Counted from the first letter of the stretch, positions 35,373 to 44,857 are shown. The stretch is DNA of 64,000 nucleotides from Lentisphaeria bacterium (GCA_900768515.1 CAAGDG010000153.1:1-64000), one strand, 5' to 3'. The notes: generated by a model not told the origin, from the letters alone. Translations and numbers: made by a program.

Positions 35373-35414
35373 GAGGCTGCTGCAAAACGGTGAAGTTTTG
35401 CAGCAGCCTCTTTT
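35373..35414. terminator. Strong bidirectional terminator
   Basis: A perfect 16-bp stem (35373-35388 with 35395-35410) and a 6-base loop are followed by TTTT on the plus strand and preceded by seven A's, giving a T run on the minus strand. It separates the convergent GH4 and clpC genes. Confidence 0.9.
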
Positions 35415-35488
35415 CCGTTTCGGTTCGAAACCGCCGGAAATCCGCGGACCGGGCGGACCATCCCGCCTCGTCCGCGGCCCGGCAACGA

Positions 35489-37984
35489 TTACGCTTCCGG
35501 GAAGAAGAGCACCTTCTGCCGGTCGAGTTCAACCCGGACCTTTCCGGCCTTCTCAAATGTGCCCCGCAACAGCTCCTCCGCCAGCGGATCCTCGATATAA
35601 CGCTCGACGGCACGCCGCAGCGGACGCGCTCCGAATTCCGGTTCGTACCCCTTCGCGATCAGGAAGTTCTTCACCTCATCGGAAACCTCGAGATCCAGTT
35701 TCCGCCCGAGCAGCCGTTCGCGCAGCTTGCCAAGCTCGATGTCGACGATCTTGATCAGATCCTCTTTCTCCAGCCTGCGGAAGACGATGATGTCATCGAC
35801 CCGGTTGATGAATTCCGGCTTGAAAAACTTCTTGGCGATGCCCAGAAGCTTCTCATCGCTCTTCTGGCTCTCGGCAAGGGCGTCGCCGCCGAAGCCGAGC
35901 GTGCCGCCCCGGGCCAGCTGTTCGGCTCCGACGTTGCTGGTCATGATGATGATGGTGTTGCGGAAATCGATCCGGCGCCCGAGCGTGTCGGTGATCCGCC
36001 CCTCCTCCAGAATCTGCAGAAGCATGTGCATCACATCGGGATGCGCCTTCTCGATCTCGTCGAACAGCACCACCGAATAGGGACGGCGACGCACCTTCTC
36101 GGTCAATTCGCCTCCCTCTCCATGCCCGACGTAGCCGGGCGGCGAACCGACCAGCCGCGACACGTTGAACTTCTCCATGTACTCGGACATGTCAACCTGA
36201 ATCAGCGCATCGGCGTCCCCGAACATGAACTCCGCCAACGCCTTCGCCAGCAGAGTCTTGCCGACGCCGGTCGGACCGAGAAAGATGAACGATCCGATCG
36301 GACGATCCGGATTCTTGAGGTCGGCGCGGCTCCGGCGCAGCGCCCGCGAGATCACCCCGACCGCGTTGTCCTGCCCGATCACGTTCTTCTTCAGCTCGTT
36401 CTCCATGCGCAGCAGCCTGGCGCTTTCGCCCTCCTCCATCTGCTGGAGAGGCACCCCGGTCAACTTGGCGACCACCGCAGCGATGTCGGCGCGGGTAATC
36501 TCGGTCCGCTTCGAAGCGCACTCGCCGCGCCACTTCTCCTGCAGATCGACAATCTGCTGCTTGAGTTCCCGTTCCCGGTCGCGCCACTTGGCGGCGGCTT
36601 CAAAATTCTGCTCGACGATCGCCGCTTCCTTCTTGGAACGGACCTCGTCGATCTCCGCTTCGATCACCGTCGTGTCCGGCGGGGGCGTGACGCTGCTGAT
36701 CCGGGCGCGGGCGCCGGCCTCATCCATCACATCGATCGCCTTGTCCGGCAGGAAACGGCCGGTAATGTAACGGTCGGCCAGCTTGACCGCCGCCTCCAGC
36801 GCGCCTTCAGCATAATGAACATGGTGATGTTTCTCGTAGGTGCTTTTGAGCCCCTCCAGAATCCGGATCGAATCCTCGACGCTCGGCGGATTGACCATCA
36901 CCGGCTGGAACCGCCGCTCCAGCGCCGCGTCCTTTTCGATTCCCTTGCGGTATTCGTCGAGGGTGGTGGCGCCGACGCACTGAAGTTCGCCGCGGGAAAG
37001 GGCCGGCTTGATGATGTTGGCCGCATCCATCCCCCCTTCGGCGCCGCCGGCACCGACAATGGTGTGCAGTTCGTCGATGAAGAGAATTACCTTCTTCGAA
37101 TTGCGGACCTCGTCGATCACCGCTTTGATCCGCTCCTCGAACTGCCCGCGATACTTGGTTCCCGCCACCATCAGCGGCAGGTCGATCGCGTAGATCATCT
37201 TGTCGGCCAGCAGGTCCGGAACCCGCTTGGCGACGATCGCCTCGGCCAGCCCCTCCAGAATCGCGGTCTTGCCCACACCGGCCTCTCCGATCAGAACCGG
37301 ATTGTTCTTGGTCCGGCGGCAGAGCACCTGGATCACCCGTTCGATCTCGTCGGCGCGGCCGATCACCGGATCAAGCTCCCCGCGGGCGGCCAGTTCGGTC
37401 AGGTTCCGGCCGAACGCGTTCAGCGCCGCCAACCCGTCCGGAGCGGCATTGCCCGGCGCGCCACCGCCCTGAAACGGCGCCCCGGAACCGGACTGCGACT
37501 CCGAGGCATCCTCTCCATCCGGCAGATAATCGGAGTCGAGGGTCTTCAAAATCGCCTGACGGACCTCGTCGAAATTCACGTTCAAATTCTGCAGCACCCG
37601 CGCCGCCTGACTCTCCCCCTCCCGCAGAATCGCCAGCAGCAGATGTTCGGTGCCGATGAAATTGTAGTTCATCGCCTGCGCCTCCTGCGCGGCGAAAACC
37701 AGCACCCGCTTGAGCCGCGGCGTCAGCGGCATCGGACCATCGGTCTTGGTCGCGCCGCCGGTTCCGCAGACCTTCTCCACCTCCAGCCGCAGCTGAGCGA
37801 GATTCAGTCCGAGCGACTTGAGCACATTGACCGCAACCCCCTCGTTCAGTGCGAGAATGCCGAGCAGAAGATGCTCGGTCCCGATGCGGTCGTGATTGAA
37901 CCGTTCCGCCTCCTGTTTCGCAAGCAGCAGAATCTGCCGCGCACGGGGCGTCAGGTTGCCGAAATTGCTTTCTTCATTTGCCAT
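35489..37984 (-). CDS. clpC: ClpC, AAA+ unfoldase of the Clp protease
   Basis: The 831 aa are in ClpC order. Two N-terminal Clp repeats come first (FTPRAR-type start, then RIGTEHLLLGIL near 37 and FIGTEHLLLAIL near 112). D1 follows with Walker A GEAGVGKT near 231-240 and a UVR-like middle region (KKEAAIVEQNFEAAAKWRDRE). D2 has GPTGVGKTLLAKALAE near 566. It unfolds substrates for ClpP. It stands alone, with no mcsA/mcsB/ctsR neighbours, facing the GH4 gene across a terminator. The long plus-strand frame covering this region is an antisense shadow. Confidence 0.95.
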   Translation of the reverse strand: MANEESNFGNLTPRARQILLLAKQEAERFNHDRIGTEHLLLGILALNEGVAVNVLKSLGLNLAQLRLEVEKVCGTGGATKTDGPMPLTPRLKRVLVFAAQEAQAMNYNFIGTEHLLLAILREGESQAARVLQNLNVNFDEVRQAILKTLDSDYLPDGEDASESQSGSGAPFQGGGAPGNAAPDGLAALNAFGRNLTELAARGELDPVIGRADEIERVIQVLCRRTKNNPVLIGEAGVGKTAILEGLAEAIVAKRVPDLLADKMIYAIDLPLMVAGTKYRGQFEERIKAVIDEVRNSKKVILFIDELHTIVGAGGAEGGMDAANIIKPALSRGELQCVGATTLDEYRKGIEKDAALERRFQPVMVNPPSVEDSIRILEGLKSTYEKHHHVHYAEGALEAAVKLADRYITGRFLPDKAIDVMDEAGARARISSVTPPPDTTVIEAEIDEVRSKKEAAIVEQNFEAAAKWRDRERELKQQIVDLQEKWRGECASKRTEITRADIAAVVAKLTGVPLQQMEEGESARLLRMENELKKNVIGQDNAVGVISRALRRSRADLKNPDRPIGSFIFLGPTGVGKTLLAKALAEFMFGDADALIQVDMSEYMEKFNVSRLVGSPPGYVGHGEGGELTEKVRRRPYSVVLFDEIEKAHPDVMHMLLQILEEGRITDTLGRRIDFRNTIIIMTSNVGAEQLARGGTLGFGGDALAESQKSDEKLLGIAKKFFKPEFINRVDDIIVFRRLEKEDLIKIVDIELGKLRERLLGRKLDLEVSDEVKNFLIAKGYEPEFGARPLRRAVERYIEDPLAEELLRGTFEKAGKVRVELDRQKVLFFPEA

Positions 37985-38143
37985 CTCAAATCCTCCTCTC
38001 TATCCTGAAAAATTAATATAACCGGAAAATTCGACATTTCAACACTTGAAAAGCAAGATTGCACCCGCCATATTAAGGGCCGATACCATCCGGCCCGGAA
38101 AATGGAGCTGCGGCCGGTCCGAAACTGGCAGGTGTTTTATCGT

Positions 38144-39217
38144 ATGAAGGAAACCGTGGTCGTCGCACTTTCCGGCGGAGTGGATTCGTCCGCAGCCGCC
38201 GTGCTCGCCCTTCGGGCCGGCCGGGAGGTCGTCGGCGCGACGTTGCGCCTGCGGCACCCCGATCCCGCATTTGCCGCTTCCAGATTCTGCGCCTCGGAGG
38301 AGGATGAACGCGCAGTCGAACAGCTTTGCAGCCAGCTTGGAATCCGCCACGTCTGCCTCGACCGGTTCCCGGAGTTCTCCGAACGGGTGCTGCGGCCGGC
38401 CGCGCTCGCCTACAGCACGGGGCTGACGCCCAATCCCTGCTGTGAGTGCAACCCCGCCGTCAAATTCGGCGAACTGCTCCGTTTCGCGGATGAGATCGGA
38501 GCCGCCAAACTGCTGACCGGCCACTACGCCTCAATTGAATCCGACGGAGAACGGTTGCGGATCCGCCGCGGCGCGGACCCGGTCAAGGATCAGAGTTACT
38601 TCCTCTTCCGCCTGACCCAGAAGGAGCTGGCGCGAATCGAATTTCCGGTCGGCGGCCTCGCCAAAGCTGAAGGCCGCGCCCTCGCCGCCGAATATGGCCT
38701 CGCCACCTCCCGGAAACCCGACAGCCAGGACGCCTGTTTCCTGATTCCCGGAGAGTGTTTCGGCGAGACGCTGCGGCGGCTCTGCGCACTCCCGGAACGG
38801 CCTGGCCGATTCCTCTACCGCGGCAGGACCGTCGGACGCCACAACGGCATTCACCGTTACACCATCGGACAAAGAAAGGGACTGAACGTGGCGCTCGGCG
38901 TCCCCGCCTACATCTCCCGGATCGATCCGGAGAGCGGTGACATCACCCTGGTCACCGACCCTGCGGAACTCGAATGCCGCAGTTTCCGGGTCGACCGGAT
39001 CAACTGGCAGTACCGGATGCCGCATCCCGGCGAAATGGTCGAAGTTCAAATCCGCTACCGCAGCGCCCCGGTGCCGGCCCGGGTGGAGCTTCTGCCGGAT
39101 CACACGGCAGCGGTCTTCCCCGATCATCCGCTCCGCGCGGTCACGCCGGGACAGGCCGCCGTCTTCTACCTCGGACCCATTCTGCTCGGTGGAGGGACCA
39201 TTCGTTATGCTGATTAA
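38144..39217 (+). CDS. mnmA: tRNA-specific 2-thiouridylase MnmA
   Basis: This 357-aa protein from ATG 38144 begins MKETVVVALSGGVDSS, with the ATP PP-loop at 10-15. The family catalytic cysteines appear as C102 in ECNPAVKF and C198 in DSQDACFL. GHYA near 126 and KDQSYFLF near 149 are family motifs. It thiolates U34 of tRNA-Lys, -Glu and -Gln. An ATG at 38102 would add 14 residues, but the family start and PP-loop position favour 38144. Its end overlaps the start of rlmH. Confidence 0.93.
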   Translation: MKETVVVALSGGVDSSAAAVLALRAGREVVGATLRLRHPDPAFAASRFCASEEDERAVEQLCSQLGIRHVCLDRFPEFSERVLRPAALAYSTGLTPNPCCECNPAVKFGELLRFADEIGAAKLLTGHYASIESDGERLRIRRGADPVKDQSYFLFRLTQKELARIEFPVGGLAKAEGRALAAEYGLATSRKPDSQDACFLIPGECFGETLRRLCALPERPGRFLYRGRTVGRHNGIHRYTIGQRKGLNVALGVPAYISRIDPESGDITLVTDPAELECRSFRVDRINWQYRMPHPGEMVEVQIRYRSAPVPARVELLPDHTAAVFPDHPLRAVTPGQAAVFYLGPILLGGGTIRYAD

Positions 39218-39644
39218 AATTCTGGTCGTGGGAAAACTCAAAGACCGGGCAATTCAGGCCCGCTGCGATGAATTCGCCAAGTGGCTCACCCCTTATGCAA
39301 AACTGGAAGTTGTCGAACTGCCCGACTCCACCGTCGCCAAAGAGGGTGCGGCAATCCTCCGCGCCCTGGAACGTGAACGCGGTTCGGCCCTGGTCGCGCT
39401 CTCCGAAGAAGGCAGGGAATTTTCCAGTACCGGGTTCGCACAACTTCTCGGCCGTTTCTACCGGAAAGTGGTCTTCGTGGTCGGCGGCCCCTACGGACTT
39501 GCTCCGGAAGTCAAGCAGAAGGCGGACCTGCTCTGGTCGCTCTCAAAACTGACCTTCACCCATGAACTGGCGCGGCTGCTGCTCTTCGAACAGCTGTTCC
39601 GTGCGGTCAACATCCTCCACGGCGGCAGTTACCACAATCCGTAA
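39207..39644 (+). CDS. rlmH: 23S rRNA (pseudouridine1915-N3)-methyltransferase RlmH
   Basis: This 145-aa protein starts at ATG 39207, preceded by GGAGGGA, inside the end of mnmA. The SPOUT features are LVALSEEGREFSS near 69, VVFVVGGPYGL near 93-103 (the knot and S-adenosylmethionine site) and the C-terminal FTHELARLLLFEQLFRA then GGSYHNP. It methylates pseudouridine 1915 in helix 69 of 23S rRNA. The length is close to the E. coli enzyme. Confidence 0.95.
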   Translation: MLIKILVVGKLKDRAIQARCDEFAKWLTPYAKLEVVELPDSTVAKEGAAILRALERERGSALVALSEEGREFSSTGFAQLLGRFYRKVVFVVGGPYGLAPEVKQKADLLWSLSKLTFTHELARLLLFEQLFRAVNILHGGSYHNP

Positions 39645-39666
39645 ATCCAACCGTTTCAAAGACGAA

Positions 39667-39695
39667 AGCGGGAACGGCATGCCGCCATTCCCGCT
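39667..39695. terminator. Terminator hairpin between rlmH and the prepilin genes
   Basis: AGCGGGAA and TTCCCGCT form the stem, with an inner CGGC/GCCG pairing. It lies between convergent genes and can serve both. Confidence 0.65.
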
Positions 39696-39721
39696 CATTT
39701 CATTCCAGGCGTAATCCCGAA

Positions 39722-40390
39722 TCACTCCGAGAACGTGATGGTTCCGTTGTGATAGGTCTCCTTCAAACGATCTGCGGGAATAAATCCGGCATGCCCGTCC
39801 ACCCACGCGGTCGAAACCTGCTTGGAATTGTGGACCAGCCACGGCGTCCCGCACCAGTCATCCTCCGTGTACCAGAGCTTGACTCGATTGTTGACCGTTC
39901 CCTGATTCTTGTCGTCGCAGAGCAGCAGAAATTCCGTCGGGTTGACCAGACGGCTCCAGACCAGATAGCTGGTGTAGTCCGAAGCCGCGCCGAATGTCAC
40001 CCGCCCGACGTTGTCCTTGCTGGTGCCGTCCTGAACCTGTTTGCCAGAATAATTGGCGCCGTAGGAACACTCATCCACCACATTCCATTTGTCCCGGCCG
40101 TCGCAGGTGCTCTGAGCCTCCGGACACATCGACTGCCGCGGCGACTCCTCGGAAAGGTAACCCGCGTAACGCAGCACCCGCGCCCAGGAAGGCTCACACT
40201 GAATCTTGCCGTCGTGGCTGTCCACGTACATCGCAATGTAGGTCATCATCTGCTTGAGGTTGTTCACGCAGGTGATTCCCTTCGCCTTCGCCCGCGCCTG
40301 ATTCAAGGCCGGGAGCAACATTGCCGCAAGAATCGCGATGATCGCGATCACCACCAGCAACTCAATCAATGTAAAGACGTGCCTCCGCAT
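39722..40390 (-). CDS. Prepilin-type N-terminal domain protein, copy 1
   Basis: From ATG 40390 (GGGAGGAATTAAG upstream) this gives 222 aa. The class III signal is MRRHVFTLIELLVVIAIIAI, cut before F6, with the glutamate at +5. The hydrophobic helix is followed by LLPALNQARAKAKGITCVNN. A beta-rich globular part ends with HNSKQVSTAWVDGHAGF, a variant (H-x10-DG) of the H-x9-DG processing-associated motif. Such proteins are abundant in Lentisphaerota and Planctomycetes; their assembly system and role are mostly unproven. It is a tandem duplicate of the next gene. Confidence 0.88.
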   Translation of the reverse strand: MRRHVFTLIELLVVIAIIAILAAMLLPALNQARAKAKGITCVNNLKQMMTYIAMYVDSHDGKIQCEPSWARVLRYAGYLSEESPRQSMCPEAQSTCDGRDKWNVVDECSYGANYSGKQVQDGTSKDNVGRVTFGAASDYTSYLVWSRLVNPTEFLLLCDDKNQGTVNNRVKLWYTEDDWCGTPWLVHNSKQVSTAWVDGHAGFIPADRLKETYHNGTITFSE

Positions 40391-40460
40391 CTTAATTCCT
40401 CCCGCTGTTTTTTCCTGGCTTCGTTTGAAATGAAAAACGGTTGAACAACAACTGTTACGA

Positions 40461-41138
40461 TTATTCGGCAAATTCAAGCGTTCCGTTGTAATAAGTTTCG
40501 GCGAATTTGCCGCGCGTTGAAAAATCGACGTGGCCGTCCGCCCACGCGGTCGAGACCTGCGTCGGATTGTGGACCAGCCACGGGATTCCGCACCAGTCAT
40601 CCTCCGTGTTCCAGAGCTTGGCATGATTCCGGGTCTTGTTCTGCGCCTTGGTGTCGCAGAGGAACAGAAACTCGGTGGGATTCTTCATCTGGCCGAACAC
40701 CAGATAAGAGCAGTTGTCCACACCGTCAACCTTGACATTGGCCTGCCGGTCTTTGTTGTTTCCGTTCTCATCCACGATGCGCCCGAGATAGTTGCAGCCG
40801 TAGGCGTAATTGTAGAGGACGTCCCACTCCTTGCCGGTCGACTCCGGCGAGGAATCCGCCTCGGGACACATGAACTGCTTCGGAGAATCCTCCGAGAGCA
40901 GCCCGGCGTATCCCATCGCGCCCGACCAGGAGGGATATTCCGTCATGATCTTGCCGTCGTAGGAGTCCAGGTAGAGGGCAGTATAGGTCATCATCTGTTT
41001 GAGATTGTTCACACAGGTGATCCCCTTCGCCTTCGCCCGCGCCTGATTCAAGGCAGGAAGCAGCATCGCCGCAAGAATCGCGATGATCGCGATCACCACC
41101 AGAAGTTCAATCAGGGTAAAACAGGTCTTTCGTTTCAT
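40461..41138 (-). CDS. Prepilin-type N-terminal domain protein, copy 2
   Basis: This 225-aa protein has the signal MKRKTCFTLIELLVVIAIIA. About 46 residues after the signal Phe are nearly identical to copy 1. The globular domain also aligns: LWNTEDDWCGIPWLVHN here and LWYTEDDWCGTPWLVHN in copy 1. It ends with the same H-x10-DG motif and a SE/AE tail. Conserved cysteines (CVNN, MCPEA, DDWCG) may form a disulphide. It is the upstream gene of the pair, 70 bases apart. ATG 41138 follows AAGGAG. Confidence 0.9.
   Translation of the reverse strand: MKRKTCFTLIELLVVIAIIAILAAMLLPALNQARAKAKGITCVNNLKQMMTYTALYLDSYDGKIMTEYPSWSGAMGYAGLLSEDSPKQFMCPEADSSPESTGKEWDVLYNYAYGCNYLGRIVDENGNNKDRQANVKVDGVDNCSYLVFGQMKNPTEFLFLCDTKAQNKTRNHAKLWNTEDDWCGIPWLVHNPTQVSTAWADGHVDFSTRGKFAETYYNGTLEFAE
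40981..41120 (-). repeat. Duplicated prepilin 5' segment (partner about 40236-40375)
   Basis: About 140 bases coding for the transmembrane helix and the following 25 residues are nearly identical in the two tandem prepilin genes, while the globular parts have diverged. This indicates recent duplication or gene conversion. Confidence 0.6.
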
Positions 41139-41290
41139 TGGGACAACTCCTTCGTATTGGTTCTATTGTTATATTATGTCATAAAATTGACGAAAAAGCA
41201 AGTGAAGATTGCCAAAAAAACATCTTTTTCCCCTCCATCATCCCTCTTTTTTCTCGATTTCAGAAACCGGATTTTTTCCTTGGTCAACCC

Positions 41291-41319
41291 TTGACAAACG
41301 AAATGTTTTATCCTATCTT
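41291..41319 (+). promoter_or_regulatory. Predicted promoter of the phosphoesterase-propeller gene
   Basis: TTGACA (41291-41296) and TATCTT (41314-41319) are separated by 17 bases, 41 bases before the start codon. An AGGAG follows at about 41344. Confidence 0.7.
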
Positions 41320-41360
41320 TCTTCAAATTTCGAAATCCCTTACAGGAGAATTCAGGAACA

Positions 41361-43169
41361 ATGTTTCGATCTGCTATTATTATAATTCTATTTTTTGTTA
41401 GTATATCCGCCATTTCCGCGCCAGTAAAAATCACTGTGCTCTCCGATCTGCATGTTTCCCCGGGAAACATTGCGGAAACCAGTCTGCGCGAAACCGTCCG
41501 GGAAATCAACCGGTCCGACGCGGATCTGGTGGTGGTGACCGGGGATCTGACCAACCGGGGCGCCACGGCGGAACTCGAAACCGTCAAAAAGATTCTCGAC
41601 CTCCTGAACAAGCCGTATTATGCGATTCCGGGCAATCACGAGACCAACTGGTCGGACAACGGGGCGCAGACGTTCCCCCGGCTTTTCGGCGGCGACCGGT
41701 TCGCCTTCCGGCAGGGCGGCGCGGTGCTGATCGGACTTTCCACCGGACCCTATCTCAAAATGGGCGACGGCCACGTACGCGCCGAAGATCTCACCTTCCT
41801 CAAAGACTCCCTCGCCCGACTGGCCGACGACGGTGCGCCGGTGCTGCTCTTCCTCCACTATCCGCTGGCGTCGGAACTTTCCAACGCCGCAGAAATCACC
41901 CGGGCGCTGACCGCATTCCGGGTTGCCGCGGTGGTCAGCGGGCATACCCACTCGCTGGTCCGGCGCGAGATTTACGGGTACGACAGCATCATCTGCCGCC
42001 CCCTCGTCGGACGGGACCGGAGCACTGGTTACGTAGAGCTGGAATTCAAAGACGGCCGGGTCGAAGCGAAGGAAAAACGGCTCGGCGACCCGGTCAGAAA
42101 AGCGGTTCCGTCCGGATCACCGATTCCGGTTCCGCCCCCGGAACCGACGGCTCCGACGCCGGGCGTCGTCATCGAACCGATCCGCCGCGACCCGGCCTCC
42201 GTCTTCTCCTCCGCCGCTTTTGACGGGGAACGGCTCTTCTACACCACCAGCGACGGACGGCTGGTTGCCGTCAGCGCGTTGGACGGTTCTCTTCTCTGGG
42301 AACGGAAACTCGCCTCGGCCCTGTATTCGACCCCGGCCATCACAAAGGGAGTGGTCCTGACCGGCAGCATCGACAATCGTCTCGTCGGCGTCGGGGCGGC
42401 GGACGGAGCACTCCGCTGGGAGATTCCGACCGTCGCGCCGGTGACCGGTTCCGGACGCGCCGCCGGAGGGAATTTCTTCTGCGGCGGCGGGGCGCGGGAG
42501 TTCTTCCGGATCGAACCGGAAAGCGGCAGGGTTCTCTGGAAGAGCGCCCCGGCAACCGGGACCTTTCAAGCGCCGCCGGCGGTCTCCGAAGAGCTGATCG
42601 CCACCGGCGCCTGGGACACCCGGCTCTATGCGATTTCGGCGCGGGACGGCAAGACCCTCTGGAGCTGGAGCAACGGGAAATCCCAGCCGCTCTTCTCGCC
42701 CGGCAATGTGGTTCCGGTGATCACGGACACCCAGGTGGTCATCGTCGCACCGGACCGCTTCATGACCGCGCTGGACCGGAAGAACGGGAAACAGCTCTGG
42801 CGCGACCATTCCCTCCGGTTCCGGGAGTCGCTCGGCCGCTCCGCCGACGGGAAGCGGATCTACGCCAAAACCATGGATGGCGAACTGGTCGCCGTCGCCG
42901 CCGACCGCCCGGGATTCACCCTGCTCTGGAAATGCGATCTCGGCATCGGCTACGATCACGCCCCCTGCCCCATTCTTGAGTCGGCCGGAATCGTCTACGC
43001 CGGCAGCCGCCGGGGCGTCATCGCCGCGGTCCGGGCCGCGGACGGGAAGCTGCTCTGGAACTTTCGCGCCGGAAGTTCCGCAGTGAATGGATTCACCGAC
43101 GGCGGGACGTGCGTCTATTTCACCCTGATTGAAGGCGTGATCGGCCGGATCCGCGCCGGACAACGCTGA
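41361..43169 (+). CDS. Secreted metallophosphoesterase fused to a PQQ-like beta-propeller
   Basis: This 602-aa protein has a signal peptide (MFRSAIIIILFFVSISAISA). Residues about 22-235 are a calcineurin-like phosphoesterase with DLHVSPG, GDLTNRG, GNHETN, HYPLA and GHTHS. A proline-rich linker lies near 255-270. Residues about 275-600 hold at least six PQQ-like blades (LDGSLLWERKL, ADGALRWEIP, ESGRVLWKS, RDGKTLWSW, KNGKQLWRD and ADGKLLWNF). The protein acts outside the cytoplasm. The propeller probably binds a ligand or surface polymer. It has its own promoter and no close partners. Confidence 0.85.
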   Translation: MFRSAIIIILFFVSISAISAPVKITVLSDLHVSPGNIAETSLRETVREINRSDADLVVVTGDLTNRGATAELETVKKILDLLNKPYYAIPGNHETNWSDNGAQTFPRLFGGDRFAFRQGGAVLIGLSTGPYLKMGDGHVRAEDLTFLKDSLARLADDGAPVLLFLHYPLASELSNAAEITRALTAFRVAAVVSGHTHSLVRREIYGYDSIICRPLVGRDRSTGYVELEFKDGRVEAKEKRLGDPVRKAVPSGSPIPVPPPEPTAPTPGVVIEPIRRDPASVFSSAAFDGERLFYTTSDGRLVAVSALDGSLLWERKLASALYSTPAITKGVVLTGSIDNRLVGVGAADGALRWEIPTVAPVTGSGRAAGGNFFCGGGAREFFRIEPESGRVLWKSAPATGTFQAPPAVSEELIATGAWDTRLYAISARDGKTLWSWSNGKSQPLFSPGNVVPVITDTQVVIVAPDRFMTALDRKNGKQLWRDHSLRFRESLGRSADGKRIYAKTMDGELVAVAADRPGFTLLWKCDLGIGYDHAPCPILESAGIVYAGSRRGVIAAVRAADGKLLWNFRAGSSAVNGFTDGGTCVYFTLIEGVIGRIRAGQR

Positions 43170-43303
43170 AATCATCGCCGGCGCCGCGGTTATTGTCGCG
43201 GGAAAAGAAAAGATTTCATTGCATTTCCCGGAACGGATGCTATATTGTGCAGAAGTTCCGGAACGGTTGAAATTACGGCAGAAGACCGTTCCCTTCAGGT
43301 TTT

Positions 43304-44101
43304 ATGGTTTGCCGGATGATTCGGATCACACAGGATATGTTCCAACGGACAACGATCGCATTCGATCAGATTTACGTGCTCGTTCTGCGCGATTTCAAAC
43401 TCAAGTACAACTCGACTGCGCTCGGATTTCTCTGGTCGCTGCTGGTGCCGATCCTGCAGAGTGCGGTGTATTACGTCGTATTCAGCAGCATCGCCCGTTT
43501 CGGAATCCGGAACTATCTGCTCTACATGCTCAGCGGCATGTTTCTCTGGTACTTTTTCAGCGGCACGGTTTCGATGAGCCTCCAGAGCTTTCTGGCCAAT
43601 ACCACCCTGATCAAAAAGACCTCCTTCCCGCGCGGACTGCTGGTGATCAGCCGCCTGACGACAGAGCTGCTTCACTTTCTGCTGATCATTCCGGTGCTGA
43701 TCGTGGTCATGCTGCTTTACCGGATCACACCGTCGTGGTCGTTTCTGACGCTGCCGCTGGTGCTGGCGGAGTTTCTGGTCTTCACGACGGGAGTCTGCTT
43801 CCTGATTGCGACGCTGAATATTTTCTGCCGGGACCTGGAACGGGTGGTCGGTGTCCTGCTGCAGGCGTGGTTTTTCATGTCGCCGGTCTTCTACCAGCTT
43901 GACAATGTGCAGGACCGCCTGCGTGGAATCCTCCTGTTCAATCCGATCACCTGCTACCTGGAGGCCTGGCGCAACATCTTCTATTCGCCGGTTGTCGACT
44001 TCCGTCCGCTCCTCTCAGGGCTCCTGCCGGCTCTTCTGATGTGGATCATCGGATACGGAGTCTTCCGCTTGAACCGGAAACGAATGGCGGAGGCGATGTA
44101 A
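43304..44101 (+). CDS. ABC-2 polysaccharide export permease (Wzm-like)
   Basis: This 265-aa protein has six hydrophobic segments. The N-terminal amphipathic stretch leads into LVLRDFKLKYNSTALGFLWSL, the ABC-2 permease signature of O-antigen, capsule and teichoic acid exporters. FMSPVFYQLDNV and NPITCYLEAWRN near the C-terminus are family landmarks. It moves a lipid-linked glycan across the inner membrane with the ATPase that follows 3 bases later. ATG 43316 is a possible shorter start. Confidence 0.88.
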   Translation: MVCRMIRITQDMFQRTTIAFDQIYVLVLRDFKLKYNSTALGFLWSLLVPILQSAVYYVVFSSIARFGIRNYLLYMLSGMFLWYFFSGTVSMSLQSFLANTTLIKKTSFPRGLLVISRLTTELLHFLLIIPVLIVVMLLYRITPSWSFLTLPLVLAEFLVFTTGVCFLIATLNIFCRDLERVVGVLLQAWFFMSPVFYQLDNVQDRLRGILLFNPITCYLEAWRNIFYSPVVDFRPLLSGLLPALLMWIIGYGVFRLNRKRMAEAM

Positions 44102-44104
44102 ACG

Positions 44105-44857
44105 ATGGAAGAGCCGATCATTCTCGCAGAACATCTGAGCAAGGATTTCATTCTCTTCCGGCGTACGCATGGATTCAAGGGGATGCTGCTTCACCTCCCC
44201 AAATACATTCAGGACCGCACCAAGCCCCACAAGCGGCGGGTGCTCAACGATGTTTCGCTTGCCATTCAAAAAGGAGAGACCATCGGCATCGCAGGCGCCA
44301 ACGGGTGCGGAAAAACCACCCTGCTGAGCATCATCGGCGGCGTCCTCAAACCGACTTCCGGCCGGGTGACAACCCGCGGAAGAATCAGTATGATGCTCGC
44401 TCTCGGCGCCGGATTTGCCAACGATCTTTCGGGTCGCGAGAACATCATTCTCAACGGAGTGCTCCAGGGCATTCCGTACCGGGAGATGCTGCGCAGGAGC
44501 GAACAGATCATTGAATTTTCCGGAATCGATCCGGAATTCATCGACTCGCCGATTTTTCAGTACTCCTCCGGCATGAAAGCCCGCCTCGGTTTCGGCGTCG
44601 CCATCATGACCGATCCCGACATCCTGCTGGTCGACGAGGTGCTGGCGGTGGGAGACACCGATTTCCAGGCGAAGTGCCTCGAAACCATCCGGGAAAAGCA
44701 ACGGAAGGGAATGACAATCGTGCTGGTCAGCCACAGTGCGCCGCAGATCGAAAGTTTCTGCGACCGCCTTCTCTACATGAATGCGGGCCGGGTGGAACTC
44801 GCCGGTCCGACCCCGGAAGTTCTCGCGCAGATCCGACGGGAAAAACGGCCGTTCTGA
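44105..44857 (+). CDS. ABC polysaccharide exporter ATPase (Wzt-like)
   Basis: This 250-aa protein has Walker A GANGCGKTTLL near 59-69, Q-loop region GRISMMLALGAGF near 96, signature YSSGMKARLGFG near 153 and Walker B ILLVDEVLAVGD near 172. The H-loop sits in LVSHS near 207. Helical LRRTHGFKGMLLHLP at the N-terminus is typical of TagH/Wzt ATPases. There is no C-terminal carbohydrate-binding domain, so it is the short form. It partners the permease just upstream, and the next gene starts 1 base after its stop. Confidence 0.92.
   Translation: MEEPIILAEHLSKDFILFRRTHGFKGMLLHLPKYIQDRTKPHKRRVLNDVSLAIQKGETIGIAGANGCGKTTLLSIIGGVLKPTSGRVTTRGRISMMLALGAGFANDLSGRENIILNGVLQGIPYREMLRRSEQIIEFSGIDPEFIDSPIFQYSSGMKARLGFGVAIMTDPDILLVDEVLAVGDTDFQAKCLETIREKQRKGMTIVLVSHSAPQIESFCDRLLYMNAGRVELAGPTPEVLAQIRREKRPF

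Noticed and set aside
35390..38008. 872-aa plus-strand open frame across clpC
   Set aside because: It is fully antisense to a complete, motif-perfect clpC; such long frames arise from codon bias in GC-rich genes.
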